This document shows positions 8,380 to 17,040 of a stretch of 47,790 nt of DNA, one piece after another (positions within the stretch are counted from its first letter, which is position 1; each line of letters starts with the position of its first letter). Location of the stretch: the NCBI GenBank assembly GCA_021155855.1, contig JAJNAZ010000021.1, positions 1 to 47,790 of the forward strand, read 5' to 3'. This DNA is from Solirubrobacterales bacterium. GTDB lineage: Bacteria > Actinomycetota > Thermoleophilia > Solirubrobacterales > 70-9. Made by a program: the position numbers and the translations under genes. The notes beneath the pieces were generated by a model, which was given only the letters and a program-made list of their open reading frames with translations, was not told where the DNA came from and searched no databases.

Positions 8380-9668
8380 TCAGCGCCCCACGTGGATCCC
8401 GATGCGCTCCGGGATCCCGGCGACCAGCCGGGTGAGCGCGCCCGGGCGCTCGGCTCGCTCGAGCGCCGCCTCCTTGCGCACGATCGCGCGGCGGATGATC
8501 GAGCCGCCGATGAACCGGAACGGCTCCGGGGGCACCCGCAGCGGCTCGGGCGAGACGTAGGCGAGCCGGGCGAACGCATCCTCGCGGCCCAGCGCCAGCG
8601 ATGCGAGCGAGCGGGCGAGCATGTGCGAGGGCCCGACGCCGTGGCCGGTATAGCCGAAGGCGCAGTGGATGCCCGGCTCGATCTCCTCGACCAGGGGCAA
8701 GTGGCTCGGCGAGACGTCGATCGGTCCACCCCACGCGTGCTCGATGCGCCGGCCCTCGAGTCCGGGGAAGAAGCGCACCAGGTGGCGCTCGATCTCCGCC
8801 ACCACAACGGGATCGATCTCCGCCCTGCCGCCGGTGCGCGCACCGCGGGCAACGGGCCCCGCGCCCCAGCCTCGGTGATCACGATGTGGCTCGAGGTCAC
8901 GGTCAGGCGCCGGCGCAGCCCCGGCTGCCCGGCGAGCGCCCCGCCGCTCGCCATCACCGCGGCCTGCGCCGTGACCGCGCCGGCGGCGGACTCGGCGACG
9001 ATCGAACCGCCTTGCCGCCGCACCCGATCGACCGCGCTGTACTCGAACAGCTCGACCCCGGCTTCCTGGACCCGGTCGCGAAGTCCGCGCGCGAGCCGCG
9101 CGGGCTGCACGGTCGCCCCGCTGGGATAGAGGGCGCCGGCGCGGAAGATCGGCGACGCGCACCGGGCGCTGACCTCATCCGGCGTCAGCGGCGCGCACGC
9201 TTCAGGCCGTCCGACGGCCCGGCACGACTCGACCGCCCGTTCCCAGGCGTGATCCCATGCAGGCGCGGTCGAAACCTGCATATAGCCGGCCTGCGTGAAC
9301 CAGGCGTCGACGCCCTGCTCATCGCAAAACCGCCCGATCCCGTCGACGGCATCTTGGGCGGCGAACGCGATCGCGCTCGCCGCCTCGTCGCCGAAACGCT
9401 CGCGCAGCACCGGTAGGCCGAACCAGAGCCCGTTGCAGAAGCCCCCGTTGCGGCCGCTGGGACCGGCGCCGCTGGTCTGAGCTTCGAGGATCACCACCCG
9501 CGCGGCCGGCTCGAGCTGCTTCAGATGCCACGCCGTCCACAGCCCCGTGTAGCCGCCGCCGACGATGACGACGTCCGCCCGCCGGTCGCCGGCGAGCCGG
9601 GGAGCGGGCTCGACCGGCCCCGCCTCGTCGAGCCAGTACCCGCGCGCGGTGTGCCGGTGCGCCATCAC
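8380..9668 (-). pseudogene. FAD-dependent DadA/PuuB-type amine oxidoreductase with out-of-frame internal deletion
   Basis: The N-terminal two thirds read normally from a GTG at about 9668 (GGGAG eight bases upstream): ADVVIVGGGYTGLWTAWHL (FAD-binding GxGxxG), GPSGRNGGFCNG and TVTSSHIVITE. The frame then changes near 8873. The other frame continues GWGAGPVARGARTGGRAE, IERHLVRFFPGLEGRR, HAWGGPIDVSPSHLP and GYTGHGVGPSHMLARS up to the stop at 8380. Members of this family have about 35-40 extra residues at that junction, including a Tyr-Arg-Thr-Thr-x-Asp-Gly-Arg segment, so a short out-of-frame deletion best explains the break. The combined length, about 430 codons, fits. The gene abuts the truncated hydrolase-cyclase. 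Confidence 0.78.
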
Positions 9669-9743
9669 CGAAGTGTCTCCCACCGGGGCGGCGGGCGACG
9701 TTCCGGCGGGCGCCGGGCAGCGCCGTTGCAGCCCTGACGGGCC

Positions 9744-11912
9744 CTATGGCGTTTCGGCCTTGGCGCCGGACTCGGCCTTGGCGATGTGGCGATCGATCAG
9801 CTCGCTCTGGAGGTTGCGCGCCTCGCGGTCGGGGTGGCAGCGGTCCCAGCTGCCGTCGGCGGCCAGCTCCCAGGCGTTGGTGTTGTCGGCGAACGAGCGG
9901 TCGAGGAGGTCCACGAGCTGGTCACGCACCTTCGAGTTCCGAATCGGGGTCACGAGCTCGACCCGGTTGTAGAGGTTGCGCGGCATCAGGTCCGCCGAGC
10001 CGATGTAGATGCTCTCGGGCTCGCCGTGGCGCTCGAACGAGTACACCCGCGAGTGCTCGAGCAAGCGATCGACGATCGAGACGACCTCGATCCTGTCCGA
10101 GACGCCGGGCACGGCCGGACGCAGGGCACAGATCCCGCGTACGTTGAGCTTCAATTCGACGCCGGCCTGCGAGGCGCGATACAGCGCCTGGATCGCGCTC
10201 GCGTCGAGCAGCGAGTTCATCTTCATCCGGATTCGCGCCGGGGTCTCGGGCGAGTGCGCCGCGATCGTCCGCTCGATCTCGTCGACGATCCCGCGATGGA
10301 GGTTGAACGGGGCGACCAGCACCTCGCGGTAGCGGCGCGGTCGCGCGTAGCCGGTCAGCGAGTTGAACATCTCGGCGATGTCGCCGCCGATTGCCTGATC
10401 GCACGTGAACAGGCCGAGGTCGGAGTAGATCCGCGCCGTCTTCGGGTTGTAATTGCCGGTTCCGATGTGGACGTAGTGGCGCACCCCGTCGCCCTCGCGC
10501 CGGACCACGAGGATGCACTTGACATGGGTCTTCAGGTGCGGAATCCCGTAGACGACGTGGACCCCCGCCTCCTCGAGCTTCTTCGCCCACTTGATGTTGG
10601 CGCGCTCGTCGAAGCGCGCCTTGAGCTCCACCAGGCAGACCGCCTGCTTGCCGCGCTCGGCGGCGTCGATCAGCGACGGCACCAGCGGCGAGTCGGCGCT
10701 CGTTCGGTACACGGTCTGCTTGATCGCGAGCACCTGCGGGTCGGCGACCGCCTGGTTGACGAAGCGCTCGACCGAGGTCGTGAACGAGTCGTAGGGATGG
10801 TGGACGAGGATGTCGCCCTCACGAATCGCGCTGAAGACGTCGCCCTCCTTGCTCCCGTCGCCGACCATGAGGCGTGGCGGGGTCACCGGTGTGAAGGGGG
10901 GATCCCGCAGGTCCTCGTGGCCCGGCACGCCGACGACGTCCCAGAGGTCGGAGAGGTCTAGCAGGCCCGCCTCCTGATAGACCTGATGCTCCTCGATCTC
11001 GAGCGCCGCGACGAGCTGATCGCGGAGGCGTTTTTCCATTCCGCTCTCGACCTCGAGCCGCACCACCTCGCCGAACCGCCGCCGCCGCAGCTCCTCCTCG
11101 ACCGCCTCCATCAGATCGTCAGCCTCGTCGGAGACGTCGTAGTCGGTGTCTCGGGTGACCCTGAACAGGGAGTGGTCGAGGACCTCCATCCCGGGGAAGA
11201 GCGAGCCGAGGTTGGCGGCGATCAGATCGGAGAGGGGCACCAGGGTGGCGCCGTCGTCGCCCACCCGTAGAAATCGCCCCAGAAGCTCCTTCGGCACCTT
11301 GACCCGGGCGAGGATCTCGTTGTCGTGCTCGGGGTCGCGCAGGACCACCGCGAGCGAGAGCGAGAGGTTGGAAATGTAGGGGAAGGGCCTGCCGCGACCG
11401 ATCACCAGCGGCGTGAGGACGGGGAACACCTGCCTACCGAACAGCCGCTCGAGCTCGGCCGTCTCCTCCGCCGAGGCGGCCTCGATCGACATGATCCGGA
11501 TCCCGTGCTCGGCCAGCGCGGGCCGCAGATCCCGCTCGAAGGATTCGCCGATCCGCTTGCGCTGCGCGATCACGCGCTCGCGGATGGCGAGGATCTGCTC
11601 CATCGGCGCCATCCCGTCCGCGCCCCGGGCCTGAGTCCCGGCCTCCACCTGGTCGTGGAGGTTGGCGACCCGGACCATGAAGAACTCGTCTAGGTTCGAC
11701 TCCCAGATCGCGGCGAACTTGGCTCGCTCGAGCAGCGGCACCGAGGGGTCCTCGGCGAGCTGCAGCACCCGATCGTTGAAGTCGAGCCAGGAGAGCTCGC
11801 GGTTGAAGTAGAGCGCCGGGTCCTCGAGCTCCGGCACCGCCTCGCGGCTCGGCGGCGACGGCGCCTCCTCGACGCCTACGCCGGCAGCGATCTCGGTCTC
11901 CAACGGGTCCAC
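9744..11912 (-). CDS. ppk1: Polyphosphate kinase 1
   Basis: A 722-residue Ppk1, which reversibly builds long-chain polyphosphate from ATP. The N domain has YFNRELSWLDFNDRVLQLA (35-53) and the ESNLDEFFMVR motif (71-81). The catalytic domains contain HHPYDSFTTSVERFV, KQTVYRTS, the HxK phosphohistidine motif THVKCIL with His463, HIGTGNYNPKTARIYSD, and the second conserved His629 in the ERHGEPE segment. These match the paired catalytic histidines of E. coli Ppk. The GTG start at 11912 has GGTGA eight bases upstream. Length is typical. It lies at the downstream end of a minus-strand group with ppx and CHAD genes, placing synthesis and breakdown of polyphosphate together. Confidence 0.96.
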   Translation of the reverse strand: MDPLETEIAAGVGVEEAPSPPSREAVPELEDPALYFNRELSWLDFNDRVLQLAEDPSVPLLERAKFAAIWESNLDEFFMVRVANLHDQVEAGTQARGADGMAPMEQILAIRERVIAQRKRIGESFERDLRPALAEHGIRIMSIEAASAEETAELERLFGRQVFPVLTPLVIGRGRPFPYISNLSLSLAVVLRDPEHDNEILARVKVPKELLGRFLRVGDDGATLVPLSDLIAANLGSLFPGMEVLDHSLFRVTRDTDYDVSDEADDLMEAVEEELRRRRFGEVVRLEVESGMEKRLRDQLVAALEIEEHQVYQEAGLLDLSDLWDVVGVPGHEDLRDPPFTPVTPPRLMVGDGSKEGDVFSAIREGDILVHHPYDSFTTSVERFVNQAVADPQVLAIKQTVYRTSADSPLVPSLIDAAERGKQAVCLVELKARFDERANIKWAKKLEEAGVHVVYGIPHLKTHVKCILVVRREGDGVRHYVHIGTGNYNPKTARIYSDLGLFTCDQAIGGDIAEMFNSLTGYARPRRYREVLVAPFNLHRGIVDEIERTIAAHSPETPARIRMKMNSLLDASAIQALYRASQAGVELKLNVRGICALRPAVPGVSDRIEVVSIVDRLLEHSRVYSFERHGEPESIYIGSADLMPRNLYNRVELVTPIRNSKVRDQLVDLLDRSFADNTNAWELAADGSWDRCHPDREARNLQSELIDRHIAKAESGAKAETP

Positions 11913-12033
11913 TCGCGGTTCACCACAGGCTACTTCGTGGCGGTGCTCGGGCGACGATCGAGGCTCCCGGCGTGGGCCCTGGCTTGCTGCGGCGATCGGC
12001 CGCGACGTGGGCCCCTGGCGCGCGGCGACGCGA

Positions 12034-13215
12034 TCAGCTCATGCGAGCCCGCCCGAATGGGGGCTCCAGGGCGAGCGCGAACGCGGCGCTGGCGAGGACC
12101 ACGGCGCCGGCGGCGAGGAAGGCGGGGTCGGTTCCGCGCGCGTCGACGAGCCCACCCCCGGCCGCGGCGCCGACTGCGACGCCCGCGTTCATCGCCGTCG
12201 ATACCCAGGTGAAGGCGACCGTCGACGGCCTGCCGGGCGAGAGCTCCTCGACCAGCAGCGAGTTGGCGATGAACACCGGTGTGAACGCAAGCCCCGCGAG
12301 CCCGGCGAGGGCGACCATCGCCAGTACCGACTCGGGCAAGGCGAGCAGCGCCAAACCCGCCCCGAGCAGGCCGAGCAGAACCGCGTACTGGCGTGCCGTG
12401 GAGCCGCGCCAGGGCCGCGCCCCGTAGACGAGCGCTCCGAGGATTCCGCCGGCCGAGAGCCCGGCCAGGATCAATCCGGCGCTGCCCTCCGATCCCTCGC
12501 CCTCGGCGAAGGCGGCGACCGCCACCTCGACGAAGCCGACCCCGGCTCCCATCCCGGCCAGGGCGACGAAGGCGACCGCGAGCGCGCGGTTGAGGCCGGT
12601 GCGCGAACCCTCGACGACCCCGCGGCGCGGCGGCGCCCATTCGCGCGCGCCGGGCGAGCGTGTGAGCGCGAGCCCGCCGAAGGTCGCCAGGCCCGCGGCG
12701 AGGACGAGCGCCGCCCCCGGCGTCGCCAGCGCGATCACCAGGCCGGCGACCAGTGGCCCGGCGACGAAGGCGGACTCCTCGAAGACGTTGTCGATCGTGT
12801 ATGCGCGCCGCAGCCGATCGCCGCTCAGGTTGCGCGCGAGGCCGGTGCGGGTCCAGGCCGTGAACGGGGGCGCGACCACCCCGGTGAGGCCGGCGAGGAC
12901 GATGTAGCTGAGCGCTTCCGGGCCGGCGGCCGGCGTGATTGCGATCGCCGCCGTCAGGGCTCCCGCGAGCAGCCCCAGCGACAGCATCGCCGTTCCGCCG
13001 TGAAGATCGACCAGGGCACCGCGCAGCGGCGCGAAGATGGCGCTGGTGACCCCGAGCGCGCCGACCGCCAGCCCGGCGGCTGCGAACGAGTCCGCCGCAT
13101 CCTCGACGTGGAACAAGAGCGCCAGCCCCTCGATCCCCCACGACAGGCGCGCGACGCCGGAGACGACCATCAGCCTGCCCGCCGGCGAACGAAGGACGTC
13201 GAGATAGTCGCCCAT
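12034..13215 (-). CDS. MFS transporter
   Basis: A 393-residue integral membrane protein with about 12 hydrophobic segments. The N-half shows an MFS-type APLRGALVDLHGG loop, and RAYTIDNVFEESAFVAGPLVAG lies before the central cytoplasmic stretch (about 190-205). The C-half repeats the pattern with LILAGLSAGGILGALVYG. It resembles putative drug or metabolite efflux permeases of the MFS_1 family; substrate unknown. It sits between ppk1 (121 bases downstream) and the M1 peptidase (37 bases upstream), in the same direction and possibly in the same transcript, but nothing ties its function to phosphate. Confidence 0.88.
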   Translation of the reverse strand: MGDYLDVLRSPAGRLMVVSGVARLSWGIEGLALLFHVEDAADSFAAAGLAVGALGVTSAIFAPLRGALVDLHGGTAMLSLGLLAGALTAAIAITPAAGPEALSYIVLAGLTGVVAPPFTAWTRTGLARNLSGDRLRRAYTIDNVFEESAFVAGPLVAGLVIALATPGAALVLAAGLATFGGLALTRSPGAREWAPPRRGVVEGSRTGLNRALAVAFVALAGMGAGVGFVEVAVAAFAEGEGSEGSAGLILAGLSAGGILGALVYGARPWRGSTARQYAVLLGLLGAGLALLALPESVLAMVALAGLAGLAFTPVFIANSLLVEELSPGRPSTVAFTWVSTAMNAGVAVGAAAGGGLVDARGTDPAFLAAGAVVLASAAFALALEPPFGRARMS

Positions 13216-13252
13216 CCCGAGCGAGGCTAGTTACGGCCGTCGGCCGGTCGGG

Positions 13253-14647
13253 CTACGGCTTACCGCGCTGCAGCAACCAGGCGTCGAAGAGGCCGTTGAG
13301 CTCCTGTCCCGACCTCGCCTCGGCCAGGGCGATGAACTCGGCGATCGTCACGTTGCCGTAGGCGTTCGCGGTCGCCCACTCGCGCAGGATCGCGAGGAAG
13401 GTCCGGCCGCCGATCTCCCGGCGCAGGGCTTCGAGCGCCATCGCGCCGCGCACGTAGACCGGGTCGCTGAACAGCTTCTGCGGTCCCGGCAGCGCCGCCG
13501 GCGGCGGGTTCCAGAAGCCGTTCTGTCCGGCGGGCGTGCGCCGCAGCAGCTTGAAGCGTTGCGCGGTCGTAAGGCCGCCGGCCTCCTCGGCCCAGCGCCA
13601 CTCGGCCCAGGTCGCAAAGCCCTCGTTGAGCCAGATCTCGGGCCAGCTCGAAAGGCTGACACTGTTGCCCAGCCACTGGTGGGCGAGCTCATGGGCGATC
13701 AGCACGGCGCCGGGTGGGCGGTCGTAGACCGGCCGGGTCTGGGTCTCGAGCGCGTAGCCGATGAAGTTCGCGTCGTCGACGATCGCCCCGATGTGGCTGA
13801 ACGGGTAGGGCCCGAACAGCTCCTCGAGCAGCGCAACGATGCGGCCACTCTTGCCCAGGGCGCGCTTCGAACGCTTCAGCACTTGTGGATCGACCGCGGT
13901 GATCGAGCGGATGCCGCCGACCTTTGACCGGCGGAGTGCGAACTGCCCGGTCGCAACCGTCGCCAGGTAGGTCGCCATCGGCTCCTCCTGCTTCCACAGC
14001 CAGGTCGAGTGACTGCCTCTCTGCTCGCGCTTCACCAGCCGGCCGTTGGCGATCGCCTCGAGGCGCTTGGGGACCGTGAGCTCGAACTTGAACCGCGCCT
14101 TGTCGATCGGGTAGTCGTTGGCCGGATACCAGGCCGGCGCGGAGGTCGGCTGGGCGACGACCACGCTGCCGTCCTCGGTGTTGAACCATCCGGACCTGGA
14201 ACCGTCCGGATCGGTGACCGTGCCGACCCTGCCGCGATAGCTAACGACGACGCGGAACTCGCTCCCGGTGGCGATCGGTGCACCGGGGGTGACGATCAGC
14301 TCCTGTTCGTCGCGGGCATAGGCGGCGGGGGCGCCGCCGACCTCGACGCTGCGGATCTGCGGGCCGCGGTAGTCGAGGTCGAAGCTGCTCAGGTCCTGGG
14401 TCGCCGTGGCGTCGATGTTCGTGGAGGCGTCGATCGCGTCGCCGCGGGGCCGGTAACGGAGCGAGATCCTGTACTCGCGCACGTCGTAGCCCCCATTGCC
14501 GGCCTTGGGGAAGAACGGGTCGCCGAGCCCGGCGGCGCCCGGCGTGAACTCGGCTCCCGCGTGCGCGCTGCCGGCGAGCAGCGTCGTCAGCGCCAGAACC
14601 GCCGCGCATCCCCAGCGCGTGCTTGAGCTCCCCGCCACGCTGGTCAC
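13253..14647 (-). CDS. Secreted M1 family zinc metallopeptidase
   Basis: A protein of about 464 residues with an N-terminal signal peptide (WGCAAVLALTTLLAGSAHA). The catalytic zinc site is complete: HELAHQW at 319-325 and the third ligand 19 residues later in NEGFATW (Glu342). The conserved beta-rich N-terminal domain is present (YDVREYRISLRYRP). The second substrate-facing motif corresponding to GxMEN reads IGYALETQT, with Glu kept. M1 peptidases remove N-terminal residues from peptides; this short form lacks the long C-terminal helical domain and would act outside the membrane. GTG starts at 14647 and 14638 both fit. It begins 37 bases after the CHAD gene. Confidence 0.88.
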   Translation of the reverse strand: MTSVAGSSSTRWGCAAVLALTTLLAGSAHAGAEFTPGAAGLGDPFFPKAGNGGYDVREYRISLRYRPRGDAIDASTNIDATATQDLSSFDLDYRGPQIRSVEVGGAPAAYARDEQELIVTPGAPIATGSEFRVVVSYRGRVGTVTDPDGSRSGWFNTEDGSVVVAQPTSAPAWYPANDYPIDKARFKFELTVPKRLEAIANGRLVKREQRGSHSTWLWKQEEPMATYLATVATGQFALRRSKVGGIRSITAVDPQVLKRSKRALGKSGRIVALLEELFGPYPFSHIGAIVDDANFIGYALETQTRPVYDRPPGAVLIAHELAHQWLGNSVSLSSWPEIWLNEGFATWAEWRWAEEAGGLTTAQRFKLLRRTPAGQNGFWNPPPAALPGPQKLFSDPVYVRGAMALEALRREIGGRTFLAILREWATANAYGNVTIAEFIALAEARSGQELNGLFDAWLLQRGKP

Positions 14648-14684
14648 TGTAGCCGCCCGGCGGGCCGCGGAATCGCGCTCCGGC

Positions 14685-15392
14685 TCAGGAGGGTGGCGGG
14701 ACCTGCGCGCGTCGGGCCTCGACCAGAGCCTCCGCAGCGCGGCGGGCGCGCTCTGCGGCCTCGCGCTCGGCGTGCTCGGCAGCATCCAGCTCGCGCGCCG
14801 CCCGCTCGGCGCGCTCGGCCGCCTGCTGCCGCTCCCGGACCTCGCGGAGCTTGCGCTGGATCGCGCGCTCGAGCCGCTCCCAGGTGCCGCGGCGCTCGAG
14901 CTCACCCCAGAGTCCGACGAAGCGGTCGAAGAGCAGCGCCCGGCGCGCCTCGACGTGGACCGCCAGGACCTCGAGGCCCCGGTAGGCGGTCCGGTTCGGC
15001 GCCCGGGCGACCAGGGCCGAGTCGAGGTCCTTGGCCTCGCCGGCGCGCTCGCGCAGAGCGCGGGCGTCCTCGGAGCGCAGCCGCTCGACGTGCGCGGCGA
15101 CCCGCGGCAGCATCACGTCGCAGTCGTGAAGCGCGCCGAGGACGTCCTGGATGTCGCGGGCACGGCGGCGGGCTGTCTCGGCCGGGCGCCCGAAGCAGAA
15201 CTCGGTCATCTCGAGCACGTAGCGGAGCCGCTTCGCCGCGATCCTCAGGTCGTGCTGCTCGGTTGCGCAGTCGCGGCGCAGCGCAGCGGGTGTGAACGAG
15301 CGCATCTCGTCGAGCCGAACGCGCACGATCCGGGCGGCGTTCTCGACCAGCGGTGCCTCGGGGTCGAGCTTCTTGACCGGCTTCGCCTTCAC
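14685..15392 (-). CDS. CHAD domain protein, C-terminal-half type
   Basis: A 235-residue protein. The segment EQHDLRIAAKRLRYVLEMTE followed by RARDIQDVLGALHDCDVMLP is the pattern of the second four-helix bundle of a CHAD domain (conserved His plus basic residues on the inner face, which bind polyphosphate). After residue 170 it becomes a very charged Arg/Glu/Ala coiled-coil-like tail. Its ATG overlaps the stop of the preceding CHAD gene by four bases (ATGA), so translation is likely coupled. The two genes together resemble one full CHAD domain cut in its linker. CHAD proteins often neighbour ppk and ppx and localise to polyphosphate granules. Confidence 0.85.
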   Translation of the reverse strand: MKAKPVKKLDPEAPLVENAARIVRVRLDEMRSFTPAALRRDCATEQHDLRIAAKRLRYVLEMTEFCFGRPAETARRRARDIQDVLGALHDCDVMLPRVAAHVERLRSEDARALRERAGEAKDLDSALVARAPNRTAYRGLEVLAVHVEARRALLFDRFVGLWGELERRGTWERLERAIQRKLREVRERQQAAERAERAARELDAAEHAEREAAERARRAAEALVEARRAQVPPPS

Positions 15393-15961
15393 TCGGCACC
15401 GCCACCGTTCACCGAGACCGCCACCGTGGCCTCGGCGGGAGCCTCGGTCTCGGGAGCCTCTGGCTCGGGCTCGGCGCCCCCGGCCAGGCTCTCAGCCGCC
15501 CGGACGAGCTCGGCGAGCCGCTCGGCGAGCCCCGCGAGCCGCTCCTCGGAAACGTATGCGGCGAGCGCCTCGTTGGCCTCAGCCTGCTCGTCTCGGACCT
15601 GCGCGATCAGGCTTTGCACGCCGCGCACGTCGGCGCGGCCGAGCTCGGCGCAGAACCCGTCCAGCGCCACGAGCGTCACGTCGCGGTCGCGCCGCTCGCC
15701 CAGGGCGTCGGCCATCGCCTTCACCTCCCCCAGCGCCGCCTTGAAGCACTTGCGCGGAAAGCACGGCTCGAACACCTCGAGCGCCGCCCGCAGGCGCCGG
15801 GTCGCGACGCGCATGTCGTGGACCCGTTCGATGTCCTGGGTGTCGAGCACTCCGGCGGAGTTCTCGGCCAATTCCGAAGCCCGGATCGCGACCACCCGGG
15901 CGGCGGCGGCGGCGTAGGAGGTGTCGTCGTTCAATCCCGGTATCGGACGCGCCTTGGCCAC
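15389..15961 (-). CDS. CHAD domain protein, N-terminal-half type
   Basis: A 190-residue protein with the first-bundle CHAD pattern: ERVHDMRVATRRLRAALEVF followed by LGEVKAMADALGERRDRDV. The conserved His and Arg residues that line the polyphosphate-binding face are kept. From about residue 155 it becomes an acidic, Pro/Glu/Ala-rich linker-like tail (EPEPEAPETEAPAE), after which the next gene begins with its own CHAD bundle. It starts 35 bases downstream of ppx on the same strand and is probably in the same operon. A single full-length CHAD protein broken by an indel in the linker cannot be excluded. Confidence 0.85.
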   Translation of the reverse strand: MAKARPIPGLNDDTSYAAAAARVVAIRASELAENSAGVLDTQDIERVHDMRVATRRLRAALEVFEPCFPRKCFKAALGEVKAMADALGERRDRDVTLVALDGFCAELGRADVRGVQSLIAQVRDEQAEANEALAAYVSEERLAGLAERLAELVRAAESLAGGAEPEPEAPETEAPAEATVAVSVNGGGAE

Positions 15962-15996
15962 CGCGTCAGCCTAACGCGCGGATGCTCGAACGGCCC

Positions 15997-16920
15997 CTAA
16001 GCGGCGAGTGTGATCGCGGCGCCGCCGTCTGAGGCGCCGTTGTTGAGCAGGTCGAGGATCACGCCCTCGCGCAGGCCGCCCTTGCCGATCTGCAGCGGCC
16101 GGCCGAGCAGCTCTGAGAGCTTCTCCAGGATGAGCACGCCCGCCGGGAGGATGGCGACCCGCCGTGGGTCGAGCTCGAACCGCTTGGCTACGTCGGCGAT
16201 CGGGTCGCTGGCGAGCACCCGGACCGCGCGCTCGAGCGTCTCGTACTCGAGCACCGCGCCGACCAGGGTGCGCAGCGAGGTTGCGCTGCCACCGACCGCC
16301 ACCGCCTGGTCGGGCTGCTCGACCTCGACCCCGTCGAAGAACTCGCCGATGTAGTCGCGCAAAGCGCGGATCTCGGATGCCGATGGCGGGTCGTTGGTGA
16401 GGAACTCCTCGGCGATCGCCCCGGAGCCGATCTTGAACGAGCGCATCGCTCGCACGCCCTCGGCGACGGTGCCGAGCACGATCTCCGAGGAGCCGCCGCC
16501 GACATCGACGACGCCGACGTCGCCCTCCACCGGGTGGCCGAGGGTCTTGGTGGCGCCCAGGAAGGCCAGCCGGCCCTCCTCCTCCTCGCTCAGGATCTCC
16601 ACAGGTCCGCCCGCCGAGGCGGCGATCTCCTTCGCCACCTCCTCCCCGTTCTTGGCCTCGCGGATCGCCGCGGTGGCGACGATCCGGATCGCCTCAGCGC
16701 CGACCTCCTCGGCGAGCCGCACCTGCGTGGTGACCACGTCGGCAAGCTCGGCGATCTTCTCCGCCTTGATCCTGTTCTTGCGCTTCGACGACCGGTCGAT
16801 CCGCGTGTAGGCGCGCTGCTCCATCACCTTGCGGAGCTGGCCCTCCTGAGGCTCGGCGACGAGCACGCGGGTGGTGTTCGAGCCGATGTCGACCGCGGCG
16901 CAGAGCACGGATGCGATCAT
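15997..16920 (-). CDS. ppx: Ppx/GppA family exopolyphosphatase
   Basis: A 307-residue protein of the ASKHA fold that removes terminal phosphate from polyphosphate (or pppGpp). AAVDIGSNTTRVLVAE (9-24) is the first phosphate loop and VGVVDVGGGSSEIVLG (about 136-151) the second; ATAAIREAKNG between them is the usual third signature. It is of the short actinobacterial Ppx type of about 300-320 residues without a C-terminal HD domain. Three 11-bp TTCAC repeats (16970-17002) lie 50 bases upstream of the ATG, suggesting control by a PhoP/PhoB-type regulator. Downstream are the CHAD pair, M1 peptidase, MFS gene and ppk1. Confidence 0.92.
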   Translation of the reverse strand: MIASVLCAAVDIGSNTTRVLVAEPQEGQLRKVMEQRAYTRIDRSSKRKNRIKAEKIAELADVVTTQVRLAEEVGAEAIRIVATAAIREAKNGEEVAKEIAASAGGPVEILSEEEEGRLAFLGATKTLGHPVEGDVGVVDVGGGSSEIVLGTVAEGVRAMRSFKIGSGAIAEEFLTNDPPSASEIRALRDYIGEFFDGVEVEQPDQAVAVGGSATSLRTLVGAVLEYETLERAVRVLASDPIADVAKRFELDPRRVAILPAGVLILEKLSELLGRPLQIGKGGLREGVILDLLNNGASDGGAAITLAA

Positions 16921-16969
16921 GCCAAAACAAGCGGATGAGGCGACCCGGCCGGACGCGGATTACTCTCCC

Positions 16970-17002
16970 TTCACATCCGCTTCACCCGGGTTTCACGAGC
17001 GC
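16970..17002 (+). promoter_or_regulatory. PHO-box-like direct repeat upstream of ppx
   Basis: TTCAC occurs at 16970, 16981 and 16992, exactly 11 bases apart (TTCACATCCGC, TTCACCCGGGT, TTCACGAGCGC). Direct repeats of 11 bases with this core are the known binding units of actinobacterial PhoP. The site lies 50 bases before the ppx start, in the gap after the sensor kinase gene. The TTCAC strand is opposite to the gene, unlike the pstS site. Confidence 0.65.
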
Positions 17003-17040
17003 GCGGACGGCTCACAGGTCGAGGTCTACGTGGACGGCAG

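Noticed and set aside
11907-11923. PHO-box-like pair GTCCAC/GTTCAC 11 bases apart at the ppk1 start
   Set aside because: Only two imperfect units, and they overlap the GTG start codon, so a regulatory role is unlikely.
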